Part shown: positions 28,804-39,632 of the stretch, piece by piece
Layout: the number at the start of each line of letters is the position of its first letter
Numbering within the stretch: position 1 is the first letter of the stretch
Source: Nocardioides donggukensis
Lineage (GTDB): Bacteria; Actinomycetota; Actinomycetes; Propionibacteriales; Nocardioidaceae
DNA length: 64,000 nucleotides
Assembly: GCF_014842875.1 (NCBI RefSeq)
Contig: NZ_JACYXZ010000001.1
Span: 1 to 64,000 of the forward strand
Direction: 5' to 3'
Notes under the pieces: model-generated
What the model was told of the DNA's origin: nothing
Database searches by the model: none
Seen by the model: the letters and a program-made list of their open reading frames with translations, nothing else
Position numbers and translations under genes: made by a program

Positions 28804-29697
28804 CTACCGGTCGGCCAGCTCGGCCAGCATCGCCAGGGCCCGAGCCAGCACCGGGTTCTCGTCGCCTTCCCGAGTCGCAGCGACCAGGTCGACGCCGGGG
28901 GTGGCGACGAGGGGCACGTAGACGATGCCCGGCACGTTGAGGGCCGAGGTGGGCTCGGGGACCACGGCGAGACCCAAGCCTGCCGCGACGAACGTGACCA
29001 GCGTTGACGTCTCGGCCACCTCGTGCACGACCTCCACCTCGAGGTCGGCCGCCTCGAAGAGCTCGTGCACCAGGGAGTTCATCGCGGAACGGCCGCCGCC
29101 CGCGTGGATGATCAGGCCCTCGCCCGCCAGCTCCGGGACCCGCAGCCGTCGCCGGTGGGCGTAGCGGTGCTCCTGCGGTATCGCGACGAGCAGGCGCTCG
29201 CGCCGTACCTCGGACATGGCGAGGTCCGAGCTGTCCGGCAGGCGGCGCAGCAGCGCCAGGTCGAGCGTGCCGTCCCTCAGTGCCGCGGCCTGATCGGGGG
29301 AGAGCATCTCGCCGCGGAATCCGAAGTCGACGTCGGGCAGCTCGGTGCGCAGCGCCTTCGCCAGGGCCGGCAGCAGCGAGTAGGTCGCCGACCCGACGCA
29401 GCCGACCATGAGTCGCCCGGTGCGCCCCGCCGCGATGCGGTTGGCCTCGTCGCCGGCTGCGTCGACGGCGGCGAGGATCTCCCGGGCGCGCTCGAGGTAC
29501 GCCGACCCGGCAGGAGTGAGGTCGACCTTCCGCGTCGTGCGGGAGAGGAGGGTGACCCCGAGCTCGGCCTCCAGCTGCCGGATCTGCTGCGAGAGCGGCG
29601 GCTGCGCCATGTGCAGCCGCTCCGCGGCACGGCCGAAGTGGCGCTGCTCAGCGACGGCGACGTAGTAGCGGAGGTGGCGCAGCTCCATGCTGTTCAT
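28804..29697 (-). CDS. LysR-type regulator, CatR/BenM-like
   Basis: A LysR regulator of about 297 residues with an N-terminal helix-turn-helix (LRHLRYYVAVAEQRHFGRAA, MAQPPLSQQIRQLEAELG) and a substrate-binding co-inducer domain. It is divergent from pcaF and probably controls the pca operon in response to muconate or beta-ketoadipate. The start is either ATG 29697 or ATG 29688 (MELRHLR), with no clear ribosome-binding site for either. The gap to pcaF carries an inverted LysR box and two near-identical 17-base elements. Confidence 0.9.
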   Translation of the reverse strand: MNSMELRHLRYYVAVAEQRHFGRAAERLHMAQPPLSQQIRQLEAELGVTLLSRTTRKVDLTPAGSAYLERAREILAAVDAAGDEANRIAAGRTGRLMVGCVGSATYSLLPALAKALRTELPDVDFGFRGEMLSPDQAAALRDGTLDLALLRRLPDSSDLAMSEVRRERLLVAIPQEHRYAHRRRLRVPELAGEGLIIHAGGGRSAMNSLVHELFEAADLEVEVVHEVAETSTLVTFVAAGLGLAVVPEPTSALNVPGIVYVPLVATPGVDLVAATREGDENPVLARALAMLAELADR

Positions 29698-29706
29698 ACT
29701 TGCAGA

Positions 29707-29857
29707 GTTTCAGTCCGAGTGAAACAGATACTTCCGGATATCGGCCGGCTGGCCTAGCTTCGATCGCAGGGGTTGATCCGGCTGTGCGTGGACTTGTCGA
29801 GCTGTCTGATATGCCACGCATCCGAATCGGTCAATAATCGATACTTCTCCATATCGA
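29707..29857. promoter_or_regulatory. LysR-box palindrome and two direct operator-like repeats
   Basis: GTTTCA-N7-TGAAAC at 29707-29725 is a perfect LysR-type palindrome (T-N11-A). GATACTTCCGGATATCG (29727-29743) and GATACTTCTCCATATCG (29840-29856) agree at 14 of 17 positions. The first sits by the lysR start and the second about 23 bases before pcaF, as expected for recognition and activation sites. Confidence 0.6.
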
Positions 29858-29879
29858 AGATGGACGTTAGGTTCGACAC

Positions 29880-31097
29880 ATGGACGACATCGTCATCTGC
29901 GAACCCATCCGGACCCCGGTCGGAAGGTACGGCGGTGCGCTCGCGTCGCTGAGCGCCGCCGACCTGGCGGCCCGCACGCTGGCCGAGTTGGTGCGCCGTA
30001 CCGGCCTGTCCGAGGGTGACGTGGACGACGTCGTGCTCGGCCAGTGCTACGCCAACGGCGAGGCGCCGGCGATCGGCCGGGTGGCCGCCCTCGACGCCGG
30101 CCTGGGCACGGGTGTCCCAGGCACGCAGGTCGACCGGCGGTGCGGTTCCGGTCTGCAGGCGGTGCTCTACGCCGCCGGCCAGGTCGCGACCGGAGCCTCG
30201 ACGATGGTCGTGGCGGGCGGAGCGGAGTCGATGTCGAACGTCGAGCACTACGCGCTCGGCCTGCGCACGGGCGTGCGCGGCGGCAGCGTCGAGCTGATGG
30301 ACCGGCTCGTGCGCGGCCGCGAGACCGCCGGCGGCAGGCACCACCCTGTGCCCGGCGGGATGCTCGAGACGGCGGAGAACCTGCGCCGGGAGTACGGCAT
30401 CGCCCGCGACGAGCAGGACGAGCTCGCCCTGCGCTCCCAGGAGCGCGCGGTCGCCGCCCACGAGGAGGGCCGCTTCGCCGACGAGCTGGTGCCGGTGACG
30501 GTCCCCGGCCACCGGGGCGGGCCCGACACCGTGGTGGACCGGGACGAGCACCCCCGCCCCGGGACCACGCTGGAGGAGCTCGCCGGGCTGCGACCGGTGC
30601 GGCTCACGATCGACGAGGAGTCCACGGTCACCGCCGGCAACGCCAGCGGCCAGAACGACGGCGCCGCGATGTGCGTGGTGACCACCCGCGCCGTGGCCGA
30701 GAAGCGCGGCCTGCGCCCACTGCTGGCCCTGAGGTCGTGGGCGGTCGCCGGCGTCGGCCCCGAGGTGATGGGCATCGGCCCGGTCCCGGCCACCGCGGCC
30801 GCGCTGGAGCGGGCCGGGCTGGGCCTCGACGAGATCGACGTGATCGAGCTCAACGAGGCCTTCGCCGCGCAGGTGCTCGCCTGCCTGCACGAGTGGAAGG
30901 TCGACCCGACCGACGAGCGGCTCAACCCCAACGGCTCCGGCATCTCGCTCGGCCACCCCGTGGGCGCGACCGGCGCACGGATCCTCGCGACCATGGCCCA
31001 CGAGATGCAGCGGCGGGAGAGCCGCTACGGCCTGGAGACGATGTGCATCGGCGGCGGCCAGGGCCTCGCCGCGGTCTTCGAGCGGGTGGTCGCATGA
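29880..31097 (+). CDS. pcaF: 3-oxoadipyl-CoA thiolase
   Basis: Thiolase that splits 3-oxoadipyl-CoA into succinyl-CoA and acetyl-CoA, the last step of the beta-ketoadipate pathway. The 405-residue product has nucleophilic Cys in DRRCGSGLQ, NEAFA, the His in GHPVGATGAR and the second Cys in CIGGGQG. Context with pcaD, pcaI and pcaJ identifies it as PcaF rather than an acetoacetyl-CoA thiolase. It is the first gene of the plus-strand operon and overlaps pcaD by four bases. Confidence 0.93.
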   Translation: MDDIVICEPIRTPVGRYGGALASLSAADLAARTLAELVRRTGLSEGDVDDVVLGQCYANGEAPAIGRVAALDAGLGTGVPGTQVDRRCGSGLQAVLYAAGQVATGASTMVVAGGAESMSNVEHYALGLRTGVRGGSVELMDRLVRGRETAGGRHHPVPGGMLETAENLRREYGIARDEQDELALRSQERAVAAHEEGRFADELVPVTVPGHRGGPDTVVDRDEHPRPGTTLEELAGLRPVRLTIDEESTVTAGNASGQNDGAAMCVVTTRAVAEKRGLRPLLALRSWAVAGVGPEVMGIGPVPATAAALERAGLGLDEIDVIELNEAFAAQVLACLHEWKVDPTDERLNPNGSGISLGHPVGATGARILATMAHEMQRRESRYGLETMCIGGGQGLAAVFERVVA

Positions 31098-31900
31098 GCG
31101 GCCCCGCCCAGCCCGGTGGCGCCGTCGACGTGCACCATGTCGTCAGCGGCCGCGAAGACGGCCCCGTCGTCGTGCTGTCCAACTCCCTCGGCGCCACGCA
31201 CCGGATGTGGGACGCCAACCTCGAGGCGCTCGAGGAGCACTTCCGAGTCGTCCGCTACGACACCCGCGGCCATGGCGGCTCGCCGGTGCCGGACGGGCCC
31301 TACACGATCGACGACCTCGCCGACGACGTCGTGGCCCTGCTCGACCGCCTCGGCGTCGAGAAGGCCCACTTCGTCGGGCTGTCGCTGGGCGGGATGACCG
31401 GCATGCGGCTCGCCGCCGGCCACCCCGAGCGGGTCGACCGGCTGGTGGTTCTCTGCACCGGAGCCCACCTCACGCCGTCGTCCGCCTGGACCGACCGCGC
31501 GGCCACCGTTCGCGCCGATGGGACCACGGCGGTCGCGGAGGCCGTGGTCGCCCGGTGGTTCACCCCCGGCTACCTCGAGGCCCACCCCGAGGTGAAGGCC
31601 GACTCCGAGGCCACCGTCGCCGCCACCCCTGCTGAGGGGTACGCCGGCTGCTGCGAGGTGATCGGGGCCATGGACCTGCGCGACGACCTCCCGTCGATCA
31701 CCGCGCCCACGCTGGCGATCGCCGGTGGCGACGACCCCGCGACCCCACCTCCCCACCTCGAAGCCATCGCGGGAGCCGTCCAGGACGGCCGACTGCTCGT
31801 CGTACCCGACTCCGCCCACCTGGCCAACGCCCAGCAGCCGGAAATCGTCACCCCGGCCATCGTCGAGCACCTCGGAGCAACCTCGGGACGGACCGCATGA
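31094..31900 (+). CDS. pcaD: 3-oxoadipate enol-lactonase
   Basis: Alpha/beta hydrolase that opens 3-oxoadipate enol-lactone to 3-oxoadipate. The 268-residue product has the nucleophile elbow GLSLGGMTG, the oxyanion region [13 protein letters not shown] and [11 protein letters not shown], all typical of PcaD. The His in [12 protein letters not shown] completes the triad. It is not fused to a PcaC decarboxylase, as it is in PcaL proteins of many actinobacteria, which fits a pathway entered only from catechol. ATG at 31094 overlaps the pcaF stop, and its own stop overlaps pcaI. Confidence 0.93.
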   Translation: MSGPAQPGGAVDVHHVVSGREDGPVVVLSNSLGATHRMWDANLEALEEHFRVVRYDTRGHGGSPVPDGPYTIDDLADDVVALLDRLGVEKAHFVGLSLGGMTGMRLAAGHPERVDRLVVLCTGAHLTPSSAWTDRAATVRADGTTAVAEAVVARWFTPGYLEAHPEVKADSEATVAATPAEGYAGCCEVIGAMDLRDDLPSITAPTLAIAGGDDPATPPPHLEAIAGAVQDGRLLVVPDSAHLANAQQPEIVTPAIVEHLGATSGRTA

Positions 31901-32703
31901 GCGTCGACAAGGTGGTCGGATCGGCCGAGGATGCGGTCGCCGACATCCCCGACGGGGCCAGCCTCGCGGTCGGCGGCTTCGGCCTCGCGGGCATTCCGTG
32001 GATCCTCATCGAGGCGCTACTGGACCAGGGCGCGACCGGCCTCACCGTGGTGTCCAACAACTGCGGCGTCGACGGCGCCGGGCTCGGGCTGCTGCTGGAG
32101 AGCGGGCGGATCGACCGGGTCATCGCGTCGTACGTCGGGGAGAACAAGGAGTTCGCGCGGCAGTACCTCGCCGGCGAGCTGACCGTGGAGCTGACCCCGC
32201 AGGGCACCCTGGCCGAGCGGATGCGCGCGGGTGGCGCCGGGCTCGGCGCCTTCTTCACCCCCACCGGCGTCGGGACGCCCGTCGCCGAGGGCGGCCTGCC
32301 GTGGCGCTACCACCCCGATGGGACCGTGATGCTCGCCTCGCCACCCAAGGAGGTGCGCACCTTCCACGGCCGGGAGATGGTGCTCGAGGAATCCATCGTC
32401 ACCGACGTCGCGCTCGTCCGCGCCGCCGTCGCCGACCGGGCCGGCAACTGTGTCTTTCACGCCTCGGCCCGCAACTTCAATCCCGACGCGGCGATGGCGG
32501 GTCGGCTCACGCTCGTCGAGGCCGAGCGGCTCGTCGAGGTCGGCGAGCTCGGGCCCGACGAGATCCACCTGCCCGGCGTCTTCGTGCAGCGGGTCGTCGA
32601 GCTCACGCCCGACCAGGCCTCCCAGAAGGACATCGAGAAGCGCACGACGCGGGGGGACCGGCCCGACCCGGCCCCTGTGCCAGCCGTCGAGAGGAGTCGC
32701 TGA
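31897..32703 (+). CDS. pcaI: 3-oxoadipate CoA-transferase subunit A
   Basis: Alpha subunit of the succinyl-CoA:3-oxoadipate CoA-transferase. The 268-residue product has the family I CoA-transferase landmarks: [13 protein letters not shown] near the start, [16 protein letters not shown], and [15 protein letters not shown]. PcaI and PcaJ form a heteromer that activates 3-oxoadipate before PcaF cleaves it. The start overlaps the pcaD stop (ATGA), and pcaJ begins one base past its own stop. Confidence 0.92.
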   Translation: MSVDKVVGSAEDAVADIPDGASLAVGGFGLAGIPWILIEALLDQGATGLTVVSNNCGVDGAGLGLLLESGRIDRVIASYVGENKEFARQYLAGELTVELTPQGTLAERMRAGGAGLGAFFTPTGVGTPVAEGGLPWRYHPDGTVMLASPPKEVRTFHGREMVLEESIVTDVALVRAAVADRAGNCVFHASARNFNPDAAMAGRLTLVEAERLVEVGELGPDEIHLPGVFVQRVVELTPDQASQKDIEKRTTRGDRPDPAPVPAVERSR

Positions 32704-32704
32704 C

Positions 32705-33355
32705 ATGCCGTGGACCAGGGACCAGATGGCCGAGCGCGCCTCCCGGGAGCTCGGCGACGGTGAGTACGTCAACCTCGGCATCGGGCTGCCCACGATGATC
32801 CCGGCCCATCTGCCCGAAGGGTCGACGGTCACGCTGCACGCCGAGAACGGCATCCTCGGCGTCGGGCCGTTCCCCTACGACGACGAGGTCGACCCCGACC
32901 TGATCAACGCCGGCAAGCAGACCGTCACCGTGCTGCCCGGGGCGTCGTACTTCCAGTCCTCCACGAGCTTCGCCATGATCCGCGGCGGCCATGTCGACGT
33001 CGCCGTGCTCGGCGGGATGCAGGTCTCGATGACCGGGGACCTCGCCAACTGGATGGTGCCCGGCGCGATGGTCAAGGGCATGGGAGGCGCCATGGACCTG
33101 GTGTCCGGCGCGCGCAAGGTGATCGTGGTGATGGAGCACCTGACCCGCAAGGGCGAGCCCAAGCTGCTCGCCGAGTGCACCCTGCCGCTGACCGGCCGGG
33201 GCGTCGTCTCGCGGGTCGTCACCGACCTCGGCGTCCTCGACGTCGCCGGCGACGGCTTCCGGCTCGTCGAGTTCGCGCCGGACGTCACCCGCGAGGAGCT
33301 GGCCTCCGCCACCGGAGCGCCGCTGCTCGACCCCGAGACGGTCGAGGTCGCCTGA
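32705..33355 (+). CDS. pcaJ: 3-oxoadipate CoA-transferase subunit B
   Basis: Beta subunit of the 3-oxoadipate CoA-transferase, 216 residues. It carries the family motif [17 protein letters not shown] and the active-site glutamate in [12 protein letters not shown]. The rest ([14 protein letters not shown] and [20 protein letters not shown]) matches the beta family. ATG at 32705 follows GAGAGGAG closely. Its TGA overlaps the ATG of the next, SnoaL-like gene. Confidence 0.93.
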   Translation: MPWTRDQMAERASRELGDGEYVNLGIGLPTMIPAHLPEGSTVTLHAENGILGVGPFPYDDEVDPDLINAGKQTVTVLPGASYFQSSTSFAMIRGGHVDVAVLGGMQVSMTGDLANWMVPGAMVKGMGGAMDLVSGARKVIVVMEHLTRKGEPKLLAECTLPLTGRGVVSRVVTDLGVLDVAGDGFRLVEFAPDVTREELASATGAPLLDPETVEVA

Positions 33356-33852
33356 TGGACCTCGAGTCCCGCGTCCGTCGGCTCGAGGACCTGCACGAGA
33401 TCGGGCAGCTGCGGGCGCGCTACTGCCAGTACCTCGACGACGGGCGTTGGGATGACCTGGTCGATCTCTTCACCGAGGACGGCTCCTTCGTCGGCCTCTC
33501 CACCGCCACCGGCCGCGAGGCGCTGCGGAGCTTCTTTCCCGAGCTCCAGCAGGGTCGGCTCAAGGCGTGGTGGCACTTCAGCAGCAACGAGACGATCGAC
33601 CTCGACGATGACTGCGCCACGGGTGAGACGTGGCTGAACCAACCGTGCGTGGTCGACGATGAGCCCCACATCGCCGCCGGGCGGTACGCCGACCGGATCC
33701 GTCGCTGCGCCGACGGCCGTTGGCGCTTCGAGGAACGCAAGGTCACGTTCTTCTTCTGGTCGCCGGTCAGCGACGGCTGGGCACCCGGTCGGTTCCAGTA
33801 CTCGCCCGCGGAGACGGCCGCGGACCCGCGCACGGTCGAGCGCTACCGATGA
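33355..33852 (+). CDS. SnoaL/NTF2-like protein coupled to pcaJ
   Basis: The 165-residue product starts [20 protein letters not shown] and continues YCQYLDDGRWDDLVDLFTED. That is the typical opening of the SnoaL-like, NTF2-fold family, which includes isomerases, dehydratases and small dioxygenase subunits. Its ATG overlaps the pcaJ TGA by one base, so it is translated with the beta-ketoadipate enzymes. No pathway step is missing that it obviously fills. It could be a lactone isomerase or a scavenging enzyme, which cannot be decided from sequence. Confidence 0.8.
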   Translation: MDLESRVRRLEDLHEIGQLRARYCQYLDDGRWDDLVDLFTEDGSFVGLSTATGREALRSFFPELQQGRLKAWWHFSSNETIDLDDDCATGETWLNQPCVVDDEPHIAAGRYADRIRRCADGRWRFEERKVTFFFWSPVSDGWAPGRFQYSPAETAADPRTVERYR

Positions 33853-34048
33853 GCCTCGCGAGCCGACGAACGTAGCCGGGCCGTACCACCGGGCGCTGCC
33901 GAGCCCACCGCCCCACCCAGCCGCGACCATCGAAATCACAGATGCCGAAGTTCGCATTTATGAGTTGTACAGATGGGTGACGCCTCGCCGAAGATGCTGT
34001 GACCAGCACCACTTCGTGAGCCGCGGGCAGCGGTCAGAGAGAGTGATC

Positions 34049-35467
34049 ATGAGTCAGGAAGCACAGGGCGACAGCGCAACGTTCGTGAAGTTCGAGCAGG
34101 AGCACATCCTGCCCATCCCGGAGACGAAGCGCACCGGGACACCGTGGTCGCTGTTCGCCATCTGGGTGGGCCTGAACATGCTGCCGTTGGCGGTCGTCAC
34201 CGGTGCAGTGGCCAGTGGTGGCTACGGCCTCACGATCGCCTGGAGCATCGTCGCCATCCTGGTCGGCAACGTGATCGGCGCCTTCGGAGCCGCGCTGCAC
34301 GCCTCGCAGGGGCCTCACCTCGGCATCCCGCAGATGCTGCAGGCCCGCGCCCAGTTCGGCTACCAGGGAGGGAGCCTGTTCGCGGTCATCGCGCTGGTGA
34401 TGTTCCTGGGCTTCTTCGCCAGCATCCTGATCGTCGCCAAGGACTCGCTCGCCGTGGTCTTCCCCGAGCTCCATGGCTCGCTGGTGATCCTGGTCTTCGC
34501 CGTCATCGGCATCGTGCTGTGCGTCTACGGCTACGACCTGCTGCGCCGGACGATGGTCTACCTGTCGATCCTGATCGGGGCCACGGTCGCGGTGGCGATG
34601 GCGTTGCTCTGGACGAAGCCCGAGGTGACCTCCCAGCGGGCCGACGCCGCCTTCAGCGTCGAGGGCTTCTTCGGCATGCTCGCCATCGGCATCGTCTGGC
34701 AGCTCGCCTACGCGCCGTACGTCTCGGACTACACGCGCTACCTGCCCAAGACGACCGGGCCCCGGTCGGCGTTCTGGAGCACCTACCTCGGCCTCGTCGG
34801 GAGCTCGGTGTTCGTCATGGTCCTGGGCGTGCTGCTCGGGGCGGCCAACCCCGACAACCCGTTGGCGGCGCTCTCGGACAACCTCGGCTGGATCGGGATC
34901 ATCGCCCTCATCATCTTCGCGGTGAGCTCGGCCCTGATCAACGGCGTGGAGCTCTACTCCGCGGTCATGAACGCGCTGACCATCCTCCAGTCGGCGTTCA
35001 AGGTGACGGTCACGTCCAGCACCCGCGTGGTGACGACGCTGGTGTGCGGCGCCGTGGCCACCCTGGTCGCGCTTCTCGGCCAGGGGAACTTCATGGTCAC
35101 CTTCGAGAGCTTCCTCCTGCTGCTGCTCTACGTGCTCATCCCGTGGTCGGCCATCAACCTCGCCGACTACTTCATCGTGCGCAGGGGTCACTACGACGTC
35201 GACGCGCTCTTCGCGACCGACGGCGGGCAGTACGGCCGGTGGAACCGGATCGGCCTGATCAGCTATGCGGTCGGCCTCGCCGCCCAGATCCCCTTCATGG
35301 TGACGCCGCTCTTCACCGGCCCGCTCGCGGGACCGCTGCAGAACATCGACGTCGCCTGGCTCGCCGGGTTCGTGGTGACCGGCGCGGTCTACCTGCTGAT
35401 CGTCCGATCGACGAGCACCGCGGACCTCGGTGCCGCGGCGGAGACCGAGGTCCGCTCCGCTCCCTGA
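34049..35467 (+). CDS. NCS1 family permease (purine/cytosine/allantoin type)
   Basis: A 472-residue membrane transporter with about twelve helices and a cytoplasmic N-terminus (SQEAQGDSATFVKFEQEHIL) typical of nucleobase:cation symporter-1 proteins. The motif WQLAYAPYVSDYTRYLP is a good NCS1 marker. Substrates in the family include cytosine, purines, allantoin, hydantoins and related nitrogen heterocycles. It lies next to the aspartase/M20/RidA cluster and converges with its LysR gene. I infer that it imports the unknown substrate of that cluster. The 196-base region upstream shows no gene. Confidence 0.87.
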   Translation: MSQEAQGDSATFVKFEQEHILPIPETKRTGTPWSLFAIWVGLNMLPLAVVTGAVASGGYGLTIAWSIVAILVGNVIGAFGAALHASQGPHLGIPQMLQARAQFGYQGGSLFAVIALVMFLGFFASILIVAKDSLAVVFPELHGSLVILVFAVIGIVLCVYGYDLLRRTMVYLSILIGATVAVAMALLWTKPEVTSQRADAAFSVEGFFGMLAIGIVWQLAYAPYVSDYTRYLPKTTGPRSAFWSTYLGLVGSSVFVMVLGVLLGAANPDNPLAALSDNLGWIGIIALIIFAVSSALINGVELYSAVMNALTILQSAFKVTVTSSTRVVTTLVCGAVATLVALLGQGNFMVTFESFLLLLLYVLIPWSAINLADYFIVRRGHYDVDALFATDGGQYGRWNRIGLISYAVGLAAQIPFMVTPLFTGPLAGPLQNIDVAWLAGFVVTGAVYLLIVRSTSTADLGAAAETEVRSAP

Positions 35468-35486
35468 GCCGGCGGCCCCTCGAGGC

Positions 35487-36404
35487 TCACCCGCTCGCCC
35501 GTCCCCGCGTGGCGCGGATCGACGACCTGATGAAGGCCTGAGCGCGCCCCGTGCGCCGGATCCCCTTCATCGAGGCGAGCACCACCTCGAGGGGCTCCAC
35601 CTCGTCGGAGATCTCGAGCGCGACCACCTCGGAGCCGTCGTACGTCGTGTTGGTGGCCGGGCGCTGGTTGAGGACTGACCATCCCTGGCCGTGGGCCACC
35701 AGGGCACGGGCGGTCTCGAAGCCCGCCGTCCGGTGTCGCACGCGGGGGTGGAAGCCGGCCGACTCGACCACCCGCTCCAGGTACTGGCCGCTGTGGGGCA
35801 GGTCGAGCAGCACCATCGGCTCGTCGGCGAGCTCGCTCAGCGCGACCCGCTTGCGACGGCCGAGCCGGTGCCCCTTGGCGACCAGGACGTACGGCGCCGC
35901 CACGCCGACGCGCACGTGGTCGATGTCGTCCTCGAGGTCGTAGCCGTACATCAGCGCCAGCTCGCACCGGCCGCTGCGCAGGGCCTGCTTCAGCACGGCG
36001 TGCTCGTCCTCCACGACCGACACCCGGATCCCCGGGTGCTCCTCCTCGCAGGCCGCCAGCAGGCTCGGCAGCTCGAAGGGGGCGAGCGTCGTGAAGCAGC
36101 CGATGGAGAGGTCGCCGACCAGGGCCTGACCGGCGGTGCGGGCGACCTCGGCCAGCTCGGCGGTGTGCACGAGGTAGTTGCGCAGCTCACGGTAGAACTC
36201 CTCGCCGGCGGGCGTCAGCGTGAGGCCGCGCGCGTGGCGCCGCAGCAGCAGCTGCACGCCGAGCTCCTTCTCCAGCTGCGCCACCGCGGTGGAGACGGCG
36301 GACTGGGAGACCATCAGCTCCTGCGAGGCGGCCGTCATGCTGCCCAGCTCGGCGGCCGCGGCGAAGTAGCGGAGCTGCACGAGGGTGAAGCCGAAGTTCG
36401 TCAC
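35487..36404 (-). CDS. LysR-type regulator of the nitrogen-compound cluster
   Basis: A 305-residue LysR protein with a winged helix-turn-helix (FTLVQLRYFAAAAELGSMTA, LMVSQSAVSTAVAQLEKELG) and a C-terminal ligand domain. Start is GTG 36404 or the adjacent GTG 36407 (reading VTNFGFTLVQLRYF). It lies 17 bases downstream of the aspartase-like gene on the same strand, so it may be the distal gene of that operon. It is the likely regulator of the divergent RidA/monooxygenase promoter, where 13-base repeats occur. Confidence 0.88.
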   Translation of the reverse strand: MTNFGFTLVQLRYFAAAAELGSMTAASQELMVSQSAVSTAVAQLEKELGVQLLLRRHARGLTLTPAGEEFYRELRNYLVHTAELAEVARTAGQALVGDLSIGCFTTLAPFELPSLLAACEEEHPGIRVSVVEDEHAVLKQALRSGRCELALMYGYDLEDDIDHVRVGVAAPYVLVAKGHRLGRRKRVALSELADEPMVLLDLPHSGQYLERVVESAGFHPRVRHRTAGFETARALVAHGQGWSVLNQRPATNTTYDGSEVVALEISDEVEPLEVVLASMKGIRRTGRAQAFIRSSIRATRGRASG

Positions 36405-36421
36405 CACGACAGTATCGGTGG

Positions 36422-37824
<1,403 letters not shown>

Positions 37825-37828
<4 letters not shown>

Positions 37829-38958
37829 GGCGCCGCCACGTCGAGGGCCGCCCAGGCCAGGGCGGTGGCGGCGTCGAGCAGCGCCTTCTCCGCGTCGCCG
37901 CCGACGCACCTCGCGGCGAACTCGGGCTGGTGGTTCAGGGCGGGCAGGGAGCCGATCCCGACGTAGGGGTGGATGGCCGGCACCACCTGGGAGACGTTGC
38001 CCATGTCGGTGGAAGCGCGGTTCATCCGGCGCGCCGGCGTGCCCGGGTCGAAGACGCGGCCGAGGAGCTCGGCGTTGCGGACGTAGGCGTCGAGCGCCGG
38101 CTGGAAGGCGCGGAACTCGGCGTAGGGCTTGCTCTCGGCGGTGATGTCGAGGCTCGCGCCGGTGGCGAGCGCCCCGGCCTCGAAGCAGCGCCAGACGCGA
38201 TCCTCGGTCTCGGCGAGCTGCTCGAGGCTCTCGGCCCGGACGTACCACCGGCCCTCGGTGTGGGCGGGGATGGCGTTGGGCGCCTCGCCGCCGTTGGTCA
38301 TCACCCCGTGCACCCGCACGGTCGGAGGCAGCTGCTGGCGGAGGAGCCCGACCGCGACCTGGGCGACGGTGAACGCGTCGGCGGCGTTGACGCCCTGCTC
38401 GGGGTACGCCGCGGCGTGCGCCGCCCTGCCCCGGTAGGCGACGTGGGAGTGCGAGACCGCGAACGGCTCCGCCTCGGCGACGTCGACCGGCGCGGGGTGG
38501 GCCATCATCGCCAGGTCCAGACCAGCGAAGGCGCCGCGCTCAAGCAGCTCGATCTTCCCGCCACCGCCCTCCTCGGCCGGCGTCCCGTAGACCTCGATGG
38601 CGAGGCCCGCCGCGTCCGCCAGCGGTGCCAGCGCGCGGGCGGCACCGACGGTGATGGCCGAGATCAGGTTGTGGCCGCACGCGTGACCGAGGCCGGGCAG
38701 CGCGTCGTACTCCGCGCACAGGCCTAGCCGGAACGGGCCGTCGCCGTACGTGGCGAGGAAGGCGGTCTCCAGCCCCAGGTAGGACGGGGTCACCGCGAAG
38801 CCCGCCTCCTCGAGGGCGTCGGCGACCCAGCGGGAGGATCGGTGCTCCTCCCAGGCGGTCTCCGGGTGGGCGTGCAGCAGTTCGGAGAGGGCGATCAGGC
38901 GCTCGGCGTCCGCCGCCACCGTGCCCGCGGCGCTGTGCCGGGCGGCGTCGTCGTCCAT
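37825..38958 (-). CDS. M20 family amidohydrolase (AbgB/PM20D2-like)
   Basis: A 377-residue zinc amidohydrolase. It has LGLCAEYDALPGLGHACGHN with His and Asp metal ligands, TPAEEGGGGK with the catalytic Glu, HSHVAYRGRAAHAAA and DMGNVSQVVPAIHPYVG. The last string is typical of the AbgB/PM20D2 and auxin-conjugate hydrolase group, which cleaves N-acyl amino acids. Co-translation with an aspartase suggests N-acyl-aspartate substrates. ATG at 38956-38958; DUF1028 lies 5 bases upstream. Substrate is inference only. Confidence 0.87.
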
Positions 38959-38963
38959 CGTCG

Positions 38964-39632
38964 CTACTCGTCCCCGCCGACGCCGTACGACGGCGCCGCG
39001 GCCGGGTCGAGCCCGCGCGTCACGTAGTCGTCGCGCTGGGGGAGCCAGACCTCGAGCAGCCGGCCGAGGCCCTCGATCGGGTGGTCGCTCCAGTCGACGC
39101 GGAGGTCGGTCACCCGCCACGGTACGTCGCGGACGACGGCCAGGCCGGCCGAGCGGACGGGGTCGACCTCGCCACCGGCTGCCTGGCCGGCGACCAGGGC
39201 GGCGACCAGGCGCTCCTCGAGCTCCCCGGTCGCCTGGGCGAAGCCCTCGACGACAGCGTCGACGACCTCGGTCCTGGCGAGCAGGTTGCCCGCGGCGACG
39301 ACGCCGGCGCCGACCCGGTCGGCGTGGACGCCGAGCGACCCGGCTCCGGAGAACGCCGCACCGGTGCCGTCGAGGGCGAGGACGGTGAGCTGGCGATGGT
39401 CGATGTGGTCGCGGTCGGCGACGATGCCCGCCATCGCGGCGGGTGCGTCCAGGCCGGTCTCCAGCGCGTCCAGCAGGGCAGGGCCCAGGCGCGGGTCGGT
39501 GACGTTCTGGGAGGCGGCGCCGCCGACGTCGGCACGCAGGTGGATGCAGCGCGCGGCCACGGCCGGGCTGGACGAGGTGACGGCCATGCCGATGGCCCCG
39601 CGGCCGTCGGTGGCGAGGACGGAGAAGGTCAC
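38964..39632 (-). CDS. DUF1028 family protein
   Basis: A 222-residue DUF1028 protein. The conserved N-terminus TFSVLATDGRGAIGMAVTSSS resembles Ntn-hydrolase-fold proteins, in which a Ser or Thr nucleophile follows the start. SQNVTDPRLGPALLDALE and HIDHRQLTVLALDG are family motifs. GTG at 39632 overlaps the RidA stop (GTGA). DUF1028 genes occur with RidA and M20 peptidases in other bacteria, so a hydrolytic or ring-opening step is plausible, but no reaction is assigned. Confidence 0.82.
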   Translation of the reverse strand: MTFSVLATDGRGAIGMAVTSSSPAVAARCIHLRADVGGAASQNVTDPRLGPALLDALETGLDAPAAMAGIVADRDHIDHRQLTVLALDGTGAAFSGAGSLGVHADRVGAGVVAAGNLLARTEVVDAVVEGFAQATGELEERLVAALVAGQAAGGEVDPVRSAGLAVVRDVPWRVTDLRVDWSDHPIEGLGRLLEVWLPQRDDYVTRGLDPAAAPSYGVGGDE

